Positions 49,590 through 60,970 of a stretch of 64,000 nucleotides of DNA are shown here, in pieces. The stretch lies in contig NC_068558.1 of the NCBI RefSeq assembly GCF_022201045.2, positions 50,137,501-50,201,500 on the forward strand. Reading direction: 5' to 3'. The translations under genes and the position numbers were made by a program. Source of the DNA: Citrus sinensis. Taxonomy: Eukaryota > Streptophyta > Magnoliopsida > Sapindales > Rutaceae. Under the pieces are notes generated by a model that saw only the letters and a list, made by a program, of their open reading frames with translations, had not been told where the DNA came from and did no database searches. The first letter of the stretch is position 1; every line of letters starts with the position of its first letter.

Positions 49590-51564
49590 TTCTCTTCGCA
49601 CTTGGCTGTTTTTCTCTTCTCTGGATAATGAACCTTCAGCTCCCGCCACCGGCCACACAATCCTCTTTTATATTTCATCTTCACTCCTTGAAACTGCTTG
49701 GCTTTCTGCTTATCCTACCACTTACAGAATGCCACGTTGCATATTACGAGCGACATAAACGAGTGAGGATGAAAGTTTTCAAATTATCAACCTTTAATTT
49801 GAAACAATTAATCATACGTTATTGACTCATTTTTTTATGTCTAAAATTAATTTATTTACTACTTTCAAAAATCATATCAATATTACATTCCTAATTCTCT
49901 ATACTCTATACATTCATTTTTCAGGATTAACCGAATATTTAAGTTTACGCATGTTTAATATTCCATTAAATTATAGAAAATTTGTGATAATCTATTTGAA
50001 TTTTTTTGACATTTTAATTTAAAGGTGCAAAAAACTCCACCCATAATTTAAATACATGGAGGAGCAATAGTTAGTTTTTGTTGTTTGAGCTTACTTACAA
50101 TTGTAAACGGGATAAATAATGAAAAAGGGTTAAAAGTTCTTTAAATGGGGTGTCAATAGTCAAACCAAAAAAATAAAAAAGGATAGATGTCTAAGTGATG
50201 ATTTTGGCGGGTTGCAAGTTCCTGCAATGAATGGCCCAAAGGTTCTTGGTTTGAGTCTTTTGCAATGGGATTTGTTCGTTTGACTTGAATCTGTCAATGC
50301 AATCATGCATCCGCACGATCGAATGAAGGAAATGAAGTGCACTTATGCAGTTCCATTTGGCCCACGTTCCTCATCCATCGCCACGACTGCTTGCTAGTCA
50401 TTAAAAAAATACCCACAATTGCGAATCGTTTATCTATTTTTTAATCGCAAAAACCTATCACCACTATTCACCGATGCTAATTAAAAATTATTTTAATAAC
50501 TTAATAACTGGGCCCAGTCGTTTGAAGGTACAACGAACGACTAATCCCTTAGTAGCCCCTTTTTGTTATTCGATGATGGGCCACGCAACTAGGTCGCGTA
50601 AGCGTAATAATTTATACCTCGCAGTCCCTCGCACGCAAACGCACGAACCTTACCTTAATTACCGGTTAACGACCGGTAGCCACAGTGACTAACAATAAAG
50701 ATATTATTATTATTATCTCAATACACGACGTGCTTTACCTACAACAGCCAGTAACTCCGATCAAATATACCGGTACCATCGGTTCTCTTCTTTTATCTCG
50801 AATTCGAGAAACCTTAACTATAGTCTATAAAGCCTTGTTCCGCTCTACGCCTGTCGAGGCAGTTAGTGTTGCTCAATCTAATCAGAAACGCCGCCGTATC
50901 GATCACCAGTCTATATTTCCGCCTTAGATCTTGTTCCTCCGATTGCGTCTCTGTGAGTTTTCATTTTTAATTTGTTTTCTTTTGAAATTATATGAGCTGT
51001 GGATCGCTGATTTTGTTATGTTTGATAGATATGTGATGATTGATTTTGTTTTCTTTTTGTTTTAATTCTTTTTAAATCATCTGTTAATAATTATATTGAT
51101 TTGTACGTGCTTGCGTTGACTTAATTCTTTCTTTCATCACACGTACTGACTTACTGGATGATGAATTTTTCTTTTTTTTTTTTAAGTTTAATCTCTAATT
51201 TGTATCAGAATTAGAAATACGTTTTTCGACTGAATCTGATGCTTTTGTCTGTACATAGAATGATGTTAATTTATAGCGTGGGCTTTAGTTCACTGACTGA
51301 GTTTTTGGCTTATAAAGCTTTTTAGTTGTGAGTAGAATTTAGTAGTTTTTTTTTTTATGTAAATTTTTGGGATGATATGGCATAGTTTACTTTTAATATG
51401 TCATGTTTTAGTGGTAAGACAATTTGCATGATGGCGTAACAGAATTATGATGAAGTAATTATGTCTTATGCTTTTGATTTTTCTGTATTCACTTTTAAGT
51501 TCATTACTTGTTGCTTTTTGTTATTCTGATGTTTTAAATGATAGGAAACTTGTCATTGGGAAGG
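49590..51564. other. divergent promoter region between HAD copy B and ATI
   Basis: The left part is the copy B promoter (minus). Around 50160-50335 it resembles DNA upstream of copy A. From about 50830 the sequence is the likely 5' UTR of the ATI gene, with a leader intron from the donor CTCT-GTGAGT (50953) to the acceptor GATAG (51544). A short ORF at 50685-50927 has no family support. Confidence 0.55.
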
Positions 51565-53251
51565 ATGGCGGATAATGAGGTAGAAGAGAATGCTTCCCGT
51601 GGGAATGAATGGGAGGTTGTGTCACTTACAGCATCTACCTATGCTGCTGCTCCTAGTGCTCAAAATGATGAACCGAAGGATGATGCCAGGGGTGACACTG
51701 CTGAAGAAATTGAAGCGGAAACTTCTCATGCATTATTCATGTCTCGTCACTTTGTTTTTCCCCCCGGTGAGCATGAGAATTTGCCGGTGGAACCTGAACT
51801 TGTAAAGAGTGAGATTTATAATGAATCTGAAGGGAAGGACGTTGTCTCTGAATTGGGTGCTGAAGTCGGAGACAAATCTAGTGGAAAGGATGATGAAGAT
51901 AATTGGACCCTTAAGGATTTGAGTGTACACAATGAGTTTCCAGAAATGCAGATTTTTGATGAGAGGGGTAACAGGCTATCCTTTAGTAGTACAGAGTTTG
52001 AAGAAGGTACACCATTACCGGGGTTAAATTTGACTAGGAAGGAAGAGAGTATTTACAGTGCGGCTACGTTTAGTTCTTTCCACGGTGACACGGCACTCAA
52101 TGAGAACTTGGAGACTCCTGAGCTAACTGAACCTTCTGAGCAAGGTTTAAATGTTCCCGCAGACGCATCAAAATCTCTGATGCCTGCAAAAGAAGATGAC
52201 AAATTTGCTGAGTCTGACCTTCCCTGTGAAGCATGGTGGAAGAGAAGGGCAGCTTCCTTGTATGCTCATGCAAAGGAGACAAATACATTTTGGTCCATTT
52301 TCATTGCAGCGGCTGTGATGGGCATTGTAATTATTGGGCAGCAGTGGCAACAAGAAAGGTGGCAAGCTTTGCAGCTGAAGTGGCAGCTCAGCATCAATGA
52401 TGAGGTATGTGGATTGCTGTTTTTCCCCCGAAAAAAATAAAGTAATTAGTCGGCTCAGTAAATTTTATTGCAGTGCCATAGAAGAAGTGGGTTTTACTCT
52501 GTTTTACTATTATTGGTTAATATGTTTCTAAAAGCCGTATGCATGCGAATTATAAAAGCGTAATTCAAAATATTATTTTATTGGACTGGAAATTAAAACC
52601 ATGCTTCAACCATGAGTAATTGCTGATAGATTGTGGACTATTAGAAATTTTTCCTTTAGATTTGTGTTTGTACTATCCTGCTTTCTTTGTGGAGCCTACA
52701 TCTTCTTGACGTGTTTCTTGAGAATGTCACCCGAACTCTTCACTTGTAGAACCACATAGAGTTGTCTCGGATTCAAGAAGTATACGTTTTTCCAATTATT
52801 AGGTCAGGAACTGAAGAAGCAAACCTGACTAGCCTTTTCTATGAATAAGATCGGAACCTTGCTCTTGTGTTTCTTCTTTAGTTTTGTTGTCTTAACTAGA
52901 TCTGAAGTCTGATCCATCTGGGTTATATCAGAAATTAAACTTGAAGCTCTGCCCACACGGTTTACCTCCTTCCATGTAGTTTGCAAGTCAGGTGGTATAT
53001 CTGGTTGAAAATTGGATAGGATTTGCATTTTCTTTTCCTGTCTTCTAGAAACTTTGTGAGATGGAAGGTCTCTGTATTATAAATTGATACTGATGTTCTT
53101 TTTTGCTTTTCTTTTCCTGTTATTATTATGGTCATCATATTTGCAGAAAGGGAGCAGGTTGTTGGGTCCCATATCTCGTCTTAAAGATGCAATTGTAGGT
53201 GGCCACCGTCGAGGTTCTCTTGTCAGGGGAAGCTCCTCAAATGATAGTTAA
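51565..53251 (+). CDS. ATI1: ATG8-interacting protein (ATI1/ATI2 family)
   Basis: Plant ATI proteins bind ATG8 and label ER- and plastid-derived bodies for selective autophagy. Two coding exons (51565-52404, 53147-53251) give 314 aa. Seen: N-terminal GNEWEVVSLTASTYAAAP, in which W16-E-V-V19 fits an ATG8-interacting motif; SHALFMSRHFVFPPGEHE; a long acidic, disordered middle; WWKRRAASLYAHAKETNTFW leading into one membrane segment (about 242-258, IFIAAAVMGIVIIG); and a C-terminal RLKDAIVGGHRRGSLVRG. An in-frame ATG at 51538 lies before a splice acceptor (51544), so it is probably intronic and the ATG at 51565 is the start. The symbol could equally be ATI2. Confidence 0.93.
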
Positions 53252-54056
53252 GATGATGATGATGAAGAAAAAAGTTGAGAGAGAAAGGAGAGATTGGTGT
53301 GAGGGTGTTAATATGCTCGTTTGCTTTGTGAAGCTCCTGTTTTCTGGTGTCCTAGCTACATAGCGACATGTTATAATTTTGATATTGTTGTGCCTTATTA
53401 TTTTTTGCAAATGAATTATGTGATCCTGCCATGCTGTAGCTACCTGAGTTGTAGGGCCGGTTGTCTAGATAGAATTTGTATACCCGGATCATGAAAGTCC
53501 CGACTGGGTGTTATAATCAAATCTATTTGCTGGTTCAGCTGGTGTCGGTGGTTCTCGAATTAGAATTGTGTCTCGAATTAAAATTTGAGAAATAATCAAC
53601 AAGATGTGGGAATCTAAACATTGTCGACTGATGGTTTGTACTAAAATGGTGCAACCCAAAAAAGCTTGACGATTGCTCAGCAGTGTATTCGTTTGGGATG
53701 AATTTGGATATCTGATCTTCCTCTAGAAAGTTTCTCGATTCGCAGTTTTTTAATTCGGTCAAGTCAAGCTTATCTTTTTTCGTTATTCAGTGTGCTGATC
53801 TTAATATGCTTGGCGTAAATAAAGAAGAAAAGGGAAGAGAGAGACTGAGAGAGTGAGTGGGTAGAAAGAAAGATGGTAAATTTTTCATTTTTCTTATCTT
53901 TCTTTACACTAAACATAACTTTTTAGTAAAAAATAATGATGGATTAGATCGATATACATACAAAAGATTTCATTCCTTACTGCCCATTGTCAAAAGTCAA
54001 AAAAGATGCAAAATTATTCATTTTAAAATATTAGGCAAAGGTGGAGTTATTTGAAA
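53252..54056. other. 3' region of the ATI gene and spacer
   Basis: Likely 3' UTR to about 53430, then AT-rich spacer without a gene. Confidence 0.5.
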
Positions 54057-54258
54057 GAGTGATGATGCAGTCACAAATTCTTGTACAAATTTATATTGTA
54101 CAAATTGATGTGGCATTAATTCATTGGTATAATGAAAATATAAAATAATAGAAATAAATCATGTGGACAAAAAAATATTTAATTCAACTAATTTTATCAT
54201 ACCACATCAATTTGTATAAAATAAGTTTATACAAGAGTTTGTGGTTATATCATTACTC
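54057..54258. mobile_element. 202-bp Mutator-type MITE, copy 2
   Basis: Same family and same length as 33836-34037. The ends GAGTGATGATGCAGTCACAA and (inverse) GAGTAATGATATAACCACAA are flanked by near-identical 9-bp repeats, TATTTGAAA (54048-54056) and TATCTGAAA (54259-54267). Confidence 0.85.
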
Positions 54259-54267
54259 TATCTGAAA

Positions 54268-56063
54268 ATACAATACTAAACTCTCTTAACCTCATGAGGA
54301 AATTAAAATGGAGATTTTGGTTAATTTATAACATTAATTTCATATAGAAATTAGGTGATTTTAGTTGCTCTTTGTAAAAATTTAGATGAAATTCTTTATT
54401 TCTTTATTCTTTATTATAGGTAAAAATTATAGGTAGAGGGTGGATTTTGATCCTCATTATTAATTTATTCTCGATAGATTATGTCTATATATATTTAGAT
54501 TTGAATAATATATCTCATTACTCATTATCTTTTATAACCTATCAAGAAATATGGTGAAATATCATTTGTAACCTATATCTAAAAAGAAGATATTTAAATG
54601 GATAATAGGGATGAAAAAGTCCAAGCCCATTAAAGTGTTGGGGGTGCCCACTGTAGGGTAGGGTCGGGTTTAGACTTTCACTTATTTTATTTTGGGATAG
54701 GGGTCGGGAAAGAGGAAAGCCATATAGTTAGGTGGAATTTATATTTTATTAAGGGTACATTTAAAATTGAGGTTGAGCAGTTATAATTTAAAAATTACAG
54801 TATTAAAATATTTTGTAAACACTAATTATTGTATCTTAAAAAGTATGTTGATATAATTTTTCATTTATATAATAAAAAATATATTATATCTTCAATAATT
54901 TTATCAAAATTATTATTTAAAATTTACATTTACTATATATTACTAACTTTTGTTTCATAATTACAGTTTTTTTTCTACAACAACTGTAATTTTTAAGTTA
55001 CAGTACCTCAATCACAAACACACCCTTAACAGTTAATTATATACAAAGAGTGAAGAGTCTCTTTAAACTCAAACTTATGTCAAATGTCAACCATATATTG
55101 GTCCAATGGTGGACTTATGGTGATAATATCAATATTAAATAAAATCTTTTATTTTTATTTTTTTATATAGAGTAAAATATAAAAGCACGAGTAGTTCTTG
55201 ATCCGATCGTTGGCTTCACTCCGTGTTCTCGAAGAATTAAAAGGAATTGCAAGTCACCAATCGGATCCTCCGACAGCAGGCGTCCTTCATGTCTTTGCTT
55301 AGTTTATTTTAATTTCTTGACACGTAGAAAATGACGGGCTTGGACCAACCAATTACAAAAGGTTGACACAGTTTCGGATATCGTCCCCGTTCAATTGTGA
55401 AAAAAAAAAGACCATCTGGTTTAATTTCAAAAATCTGATTGACTCCTTACACAAATGATTTTTTTTTTAATAACACTGGTGTGAATATTGTAATTAGTAT
55501 TTTATCGATATTTATAATAAAAAAAATCTGTTAAAATTATCATCCATCAAGTCTTTTGTATCATTCGAATTCTAAATTTTCACAATCATTAATTATTAAT
55601 ATTGAACGATTATTTACTCCATACACATGCATTACTAATGGGCTTATACTTATAATCATCAGCCTAGGAAAGGGCTTTTAAAAACCAATATTTGTTACAT
55701 CACTTCTACTTTTTTTCAAAAAAAAAAAATCGAGATTAGATGGTAAAATAATTATCATTTGAATCTAAAATATTTCTTTTTATAGGTCTTTATAATCGTG
55801 TGTGTGTGTGTATACACGGAGTCAATATTGTCTTCATAAGCGATATTATTATCAAGCAGCAACAAACTATAATTTTAATTAAAGCACACAAGATTGATAT
55901 TATTATCAAGTAATTAATTCCGTTTCATATGTAATACAACACAATAACACAAACTCTCATATTAACGAGTTCTGAAATAACACAACTTACATGCAGTGAT
56001 ACAACAACAACTATAACTGGAAACACACGCAGATATATATATACTCATCAAACACACCTGGTA
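54268..56063. other. intergenic repeat-rich spacer
   Basis: No gene is seen. It contains a possible hAT-type fragment (about 54606, ATAGGGATGAAAAAGTCCAA), the MITE at 54753-55025, and TG/TA runs near 55800. The last 150 bp are probably 3' UTR of the minus-strand membrane-protein gene. Confidence 0.5.
54753..55025. mobile_element. Tourist-like MITE
   Basis: The ends GGGTACATTTAAAATTGAGG and (inverse) GGGTGTGTTTGTGATTGAGG are inverted repeats flanked by TTAA at 54749-54752 and 55026-55029, consistent with a TTA/TAA target. The interior matches the element at 18890-19573. Length 273 bp, non-coding. Confidence 0.72.
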
Positions 56064-56499
56064 TCAAGATTGACCGAAACAGTTGAGAAAGCAAATGACA
56101 GTAGAGCCTGTTGGACAAAACCTTTTGAGGTTGACAATTTGATCTTTGAAATTGCAGATGAAGATGGTAAGCAACGAGGCGGCGTAGAGAGCCCAGGCTG
56201 CATACTTGAACTTGTTCGAGGAATACGGGATGGTGGTGACCAAGACCAATGCAGTGGCAGCAACGATGATAGCACCTTTCTCTAGCAATTGGGATGCAAC
56301 GGCAAACTTGTGGGCGATAAGTTTTGAAACAAACAGAAAAAGAAATGTCAGCAAGATAGCAAATGAAAGCACATAGAATGAAGGAGAAAGCTCCGAGTTA
56401 GTTTCAGCAAACAGGATAGCGATCTCAACGGATGATGAAAAGCAAAACGCCATGATCACATTCTGCCATTTCAAAGACTTGATTGGCCTCTTCGTCCAT
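56064..56499 (-). CDS. small multi-pass membrane protein of unknown function, start region possibly frameshifted
   Basis: The main frame ends at 56064 and contains several hydrophobic segments: FYVLSFAILLTFLFLFVSKL, GAIIVAATALVLVTTI and AAWALYAASLLTIFI, so about three or four membrane spans. I do not recognise a named family. The open frame continues upstream to 56606, but a TATAAATA box sits at 56582-56589, inside that extension, so transcription probably begins near 56555. The first ATG after that, in good context (ACCATGG, 56499), reads MDEEANQV in another frame and stops soon. One base less near 56475 would join MDEEANQ to SLKWQNVIMAFCF in the main frame. Otherwise the start is the in-frame ATG at 56453 (129 aa). 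A sequencing or allele frameshift is possible. Confidence 0.55.
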
Positions 56500-56581
56500 G
56501 GTGGGTTTGATTTACAGAAAAATATTTGTGTGTTAATTGTTTTGTAAAAGCAGTGTCTTAGCCATGCGATGATCATGTTGT

Positions 56582-56589
56582 TATTTATA
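56582..56589 (-). promoter_or_regulatory. TATA box of the small membrane-protein gene
   Basis: TATAAATA on the minus strand, about 83 bp before the ATG at 56499. The spacing fits a start of transcription near 56555 and a leader of about 55 nt. It argues against translation from the upstream in-frame codons at 56580-56606. Confidence 0.55.
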
Positions 56590-56606
56590 GAGTGAGATGG
56601 GGTCAT

Positions 56607-57727
56607 CGGATCTTCTTCGGTCCGAGTTTCAACAATTTGTGTCCCTATCTATGTACAGTGCATGCATGTTTATTTTAATTCAATAATGACATTTGTCAAT
56701 GTTGATAACTGGGGCAAATTGTTCGGATACTAGATCGAGTTCGATTTCATTAGAGAGTAATGAACAGTATCGGCTCCACCAATTTTTATTTCTGCTGAAG
56801 AAAAAATGAGTCTTGAAAAGTTATTCACATTCACTTTTTTTTCATGCAGAAGATGGGTCCCACGCCAACAAGGCTTTGTCGTGGTGGCTATCTATCCTCT
56901 CACCGTTTCACGAAGGCGAGAGCTGTGGCTAGAGATTTAATTTCCTCTCCCGCAGTAAATTTCCAGATTATAAATATTTGTAGATGGTATGTCATTAAAA
57001 AAAAAAAAAAAAAAGTGTCCTGTCCCACTCAAAAGATATTAAAAGATTAAGTAAATATTCATTTAATCCGATCATTTGAATCAATTATCTAATTATTCTT
57101 TATATGTTTAAAAATTATTTAAAAGATCCATGTTGTATATTAATTTGTGTTAAAATCTATTCTTTATCATTTGTTTTTTCACTGGTTGCCTTGTTTTCTA
57201 TTTGTCTCTATTAAAATCTATTCCTTATCATTCATTTTCTACATATTGCATGTCAAATTACACCACTATAGTTGTTGTATAAAAACAAATGATATGTCTT
57301 AGGTCCGAATTGTAAAAGCCGACTATGTGTTCATGTGTCGTGTCATGTAAAATGGCCGAACTCATCAACGGATATTAAAAATCCGATGGACTTTGCGCCC
57401 CGTCAACATTGAGTTTGATAGCGACACCAGAAAGTTTGCATTTGTTAAATTCCTTCGGATTTTATTAAATCCGCTTCGATTCCTTCAGAAACAGATAGAA
57501 AGATGCGTCCCACGCCAAATGAAAAAGGTAAAATGACTTGAATATGCTATGAAGTTTCTTGTGAAGAAAGAAATGAATCTTACCCCTCAACATCTTGGAA
57601 GCCCAACCATCGAAACAATTGCCTTTTTTTTTTTTTTTTTTTTTATGGTTTCTGATTGGCAGAAAATTAGTAGGTCCTAGCTATTGTGCATGTGATTAGA
57701 GGATTCAGGCACCTTTGGAACCGTTGT
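56607..57727. other. intergenic, no gene seen
   Basis: Promoter side of the small membrane-protein gene, then AT-rich spacer with poly-A (56997) and poly-T (57625) runs. No frame has family support. Confidence 0.5.
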
Positions 57728-58183
57728 AAGGAGAAATTCTACAATATATTAGAGGTAATACAATCAATTGATGTATATATGACAAGTGTAATTGAATTTT
57801 AGGGGAATAATCGAACCCAATCTAAAAATTTTGGATTTAGATCGGATGTGGATGAAAACTTTAACCTGATTGGGTTGGATTTTGGCCAACCCAATTGGAT
57901 TAGATCGTGATTGAATCATATCGACTTGAAACACCATGAACACACAAGCTATCTATGAATTGAACTCGGATTGCTTTTTTTTTTTCCAACCCGATTAACT
58001 CAAAACTCGATCAAGTTGATCCAATCCCTATCCAAACCTGTATTTGCCTACCCCTATTGAATTTAATATAACAACCACTTGCATGATATATTTTTCAAAA
58101 TAAATGCAAATATGTCATAGTAAAATTTACTTGTTGTATGACTAACATGATACTTCTGATGTATTATAAAATTTCTTCCTTGT
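57728..58183. mobile_element. MITE (family of 36687) split by a nested hAT-like element
   Basis: The ends AAGGAGAAATTCTACAAT and (inverse) AAGGAAGAAATTTTATAAT are inverted repeats. Read in reverse and without the insert 57800-58056 plus one target copy, the sequence matches 36687-36864 through TCATGCAAGTGGTTGTTATA-type and TTTATTTTGAAAAA blocks. It is the older host of the nested element. Confidence 0.65.
57800..58056. mobile_element. small non-autonomous hAT-like element, nested
   Basis: The ends TAGGGGAATAATCGAACCC and TGCCTACCCCTA form an imperfect inverted repeat and are flanked by an exact 8-bp duplication, TTGAATTT (57792-57799 and 58057-58064). The interior repeats AACCCGATT / GATTGGGTTGG words. 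257 bp, non-coding. Confidence 0.82.
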
Positions 58184-59330
58184 GAGGGACCCTAATTTTT
58201 TTCTTTTTGTGCCTTTAATCTTCACATTAGGATGTTTTGTTTTCATCTGACAATTACCCACATTATTGTACATAGAACAAATTGTGGACGGTCTGAGGAA
58301 TTTCTACAAGTCCTCAAAATCAAAATCGGATGATGTCGAAAAGGATTTTTAGCCAAAATTTAATTGGTTGTGTAATAGCAGACGATATATACATGAGCCT
58401 AAGATCCATCGCCATCAGAAATTAAAATAATGGAATTGGGCTGTTAAATAGAAATGGCCAACGAGCCAGGCCGATATAAAAGAAGGTCCATGTGTGCTCA
58501 TGCTCGTGTCGTGCTCACCATTTTCTTTGTGTCGTCTTGTGTTGTGCCTTTTTTTTTCTTAGGCTCAATTCGACACACGTGTCATGCCCACGCGTGCTTG
58601 CCATCGATCGTGTCATGCCTTGCCTATGGAAAAAACACGACAAACTTTAAAAAAAATTTTTTTTAAGAGAGCATGCCAAGTTGTTGGTATACATTTTTTC
58701 AAGGCTATGTACATTTTTTGAGTTCATGTTGATAAGGTGAAAAAGCCCAAGCCTATTAATAATAATCAAGTTATTATAATCAATAATGAATTAAAAAAAT
58801 GAATATTTCAAAACAAAATAATAAATAAAGAAAATAAAGCAAATAAAAATTTAAAGATTTAATTCTTTAGTATTGCATTCTCTAATTCAAGCACTATAAT
58901 TAATTAATTAACACTTCAAAGAGAGTTTAGTGTTATAATTTTAAGTTTATTATTCATTATTGATATATGAATTAGGGATTTAAGCTTTCTTTTTCTTTTT
59001 TCTATTATTTTTAATTTTAATTTATTATTCTAATTTATAAATTTATTTTGTTCAAAAAATAAAGGGCTTGGATTAGGCACATACTTTTTTTTTTTTTAAA
59101 CTCTTGTCCAAACTCTTATGTGAGAGGTTTGGGCTAAAACTTATGAGAATGAGTCGGGCCGGGTTGGGCCGAGTTTTTTTGGCATCTCTAATGGAGAAAG
59201 AGAAAATAAGGTTAGTTTAATAACAAAAGATTAATTAAAAAGACCTTATGAGAGGAAATTAGTAGGTTTCTTATATCTCCACACCTTAAGCAAATTGTAT
59301 TGATGTTAAAAGACAGGGGTAAAATAAAAT
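58184..59330. other. intergenic with a degenerate hAT-like element
   Basis: No gene is seen. Between about 58451 and 59192 the ends TAGAAATGGCCAACGAGCC and (inverse) TAGAGATGCCAAAAAAAC resemble hAT termini, with CGTGTCGTGCTC words at the left and GGGCCGGGTTGGGCC at the right. No 8-bp duplication was found, so I leave the borders open. Confidence 0.4.
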
Positions 59331-60302
59331 GGTAATTTTTTACCTACCCCAAATGAATTGAAATTCTACATCCCACACCTAGTAAAATTGACTCGTTGGA
59401 CTGCGCCTCCAATTCCATTATTTTCTCAATTATGTTTAACGGTGTAGGGGTAAAATTAGAAGTTCACACCTTAAATTAGTTTTAATGGAAATTCTCTTTA
59501 TTTATTTCTTTTTTATTTCGTCCTTTCCCTTTCCCTTTTCTTTTCTTTTTCTTTCTATTTTTCTTTCCCTTTGTCTTCGCCGTTTCTTTTTCTTCTTCTT
59601 TGTTTTTTCTCCTTCTTCTTTTCCATTCTTTAGGTTTAGTATTATAGGTTTAGGGTTTCATTAGTTATTTGGGTTTGTTTTGAATTATGATTAATGGGTT
59701 TGTATTTTGAAACCCTAAATCAAGTAATTAAAATTAAATGCATCAAATAATGATTAATTTTGCAGATAAGGTTGAAGAGCATGATGATGGATAAGGATTT
59801 TGTGGTGATGAAAATAGTCATGAAAGGGACTGAATTTAATTGTGATTCAAATTACATTGAATGTGTTGTGATTTTTTTAAATTTTTTTATTATTTGTCGC
59901 CAGATTTTTATGTGAATAACAATATCTTCCTCTGTTAATTTTTTTTGGTGACCTTGTATTTTATAAGTTGATAATATTTTTTTTTTTGGGTATATAATAA
60001 CGATGACAATCTACATGAAACATGAAGTTTTTTTTTATTGAAATTAAAATAACATCCTTTACTTAAAAAGAAATCAGTAGCTAAACTCGTTAAAAACAGA
60101 GACAAAGAAGGGGCATTTTTGAGTAATTGAACTTATTTGAATTCAAATAAAGGGGTATTTTTGTCATTAAATCAAAACTCAGACGGAGCCGTTAAAAATA
60201 ACTAGAAAACTAACAGAATTGAGGGCGCAGTGTAATGGTTCAATTTTACTGGGTGCGGGTTGAAAAATGTCAATTCATTTGGGGTATGATTAAAAATTAC
60301 CC
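59331..60302. mobile_element. long-inverted-repeat (Mutator-like) non-autonomous element upstream of ORC5
   Basis: The left end (GGTAATTTTTTACCTACCCC, then AAATGAATTG) and the right end (inverse: GGGTAATTTTTAATCATACC, then AAATGAATTG) match as inverted repeats over roughly 130-150 bp, including CAGTAAAATTGA, CTGCGCC and TTTTTAACGG-type blocks. A direct repeat ATAAAAT lies on both sides (59324-59330, 60303-60309). The interior has pyrimidine-rich tracts (about 59510-59630) and no transposase frame. The right end is about 670 bp before the ORC5 start codon. Confidence 0.65.
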
Positions 60303-60970
60303 ATAAAATATTACAGCACAGCTCGCTGCGCGCGTTGCATTTGCGGGCATCAGCATCACCACTAGATTCCACACGCAGCTAACCACAACTGATTGCAGCT
60401 TCTTGGCGGGAAGAATTTTGTCCCAATTTCTTTTCTCCAATCTCGGCACCTCCCATTAGGGTTTTTCTGATTGACAAAATCTCTTCAATTTCTTACTTGA
60501 ACGGCAACTTCTTCTATCTAAATCATTATCGCTTGCTTAAAATCCTGGAATAAATTAGCGGAGAAGGGTAAGTTGGCGGCAATAATGTTTTTTTTTTTCT
60601 CCGCATTCACATCTAGTTCGTAATTTGTATTTGCTTAAATTTACCTCATAAAATATAATTGATTTAAAAGCGATTTGACGCGCTTCCCCGAAGCTAGACA
60701 CTTTACCAGCAGGCCGGTGGAATGGTTCGTAGCTGTTTTTGATCCCTCCGATCCAGTTCTTTGACTGAATTAACCCTGTAGCCGTGCGAGGAGGGTCGCT
60801 GGCGTTTTGTGTTAGTTCGCTAATTTTGTTAATGAATCTCATCTTTTAAATTTTTTACTGTCTTTGTCTCCAATGTTGTTATTGTTCTGAATTAATTAAT
60901 TTTTTTTAAAAATTTTAGCTCATAGATGATTTTTTTTTTTGTTTTCCTTTATTGGCCAGAAAATAAAGTA
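60303..60970 (+). promoter_or_regulatory. ORC5 promoter and 5' leader with probable leader intron
   Basis: GC-richer DNA from about 60310 with GGCGGGAAG-type motifs (about 60403, similar to an E2F-type site) precedes a leader. The donor AAGG-GTAAGT at 60568 and the acceptor TTGGCCAG ending at 60959 suggest a 5' UTR intron. The in-frame ATG at 60926 falls in its polypyrimidine tract and is unlikely to be used. Confidence 0.5.
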
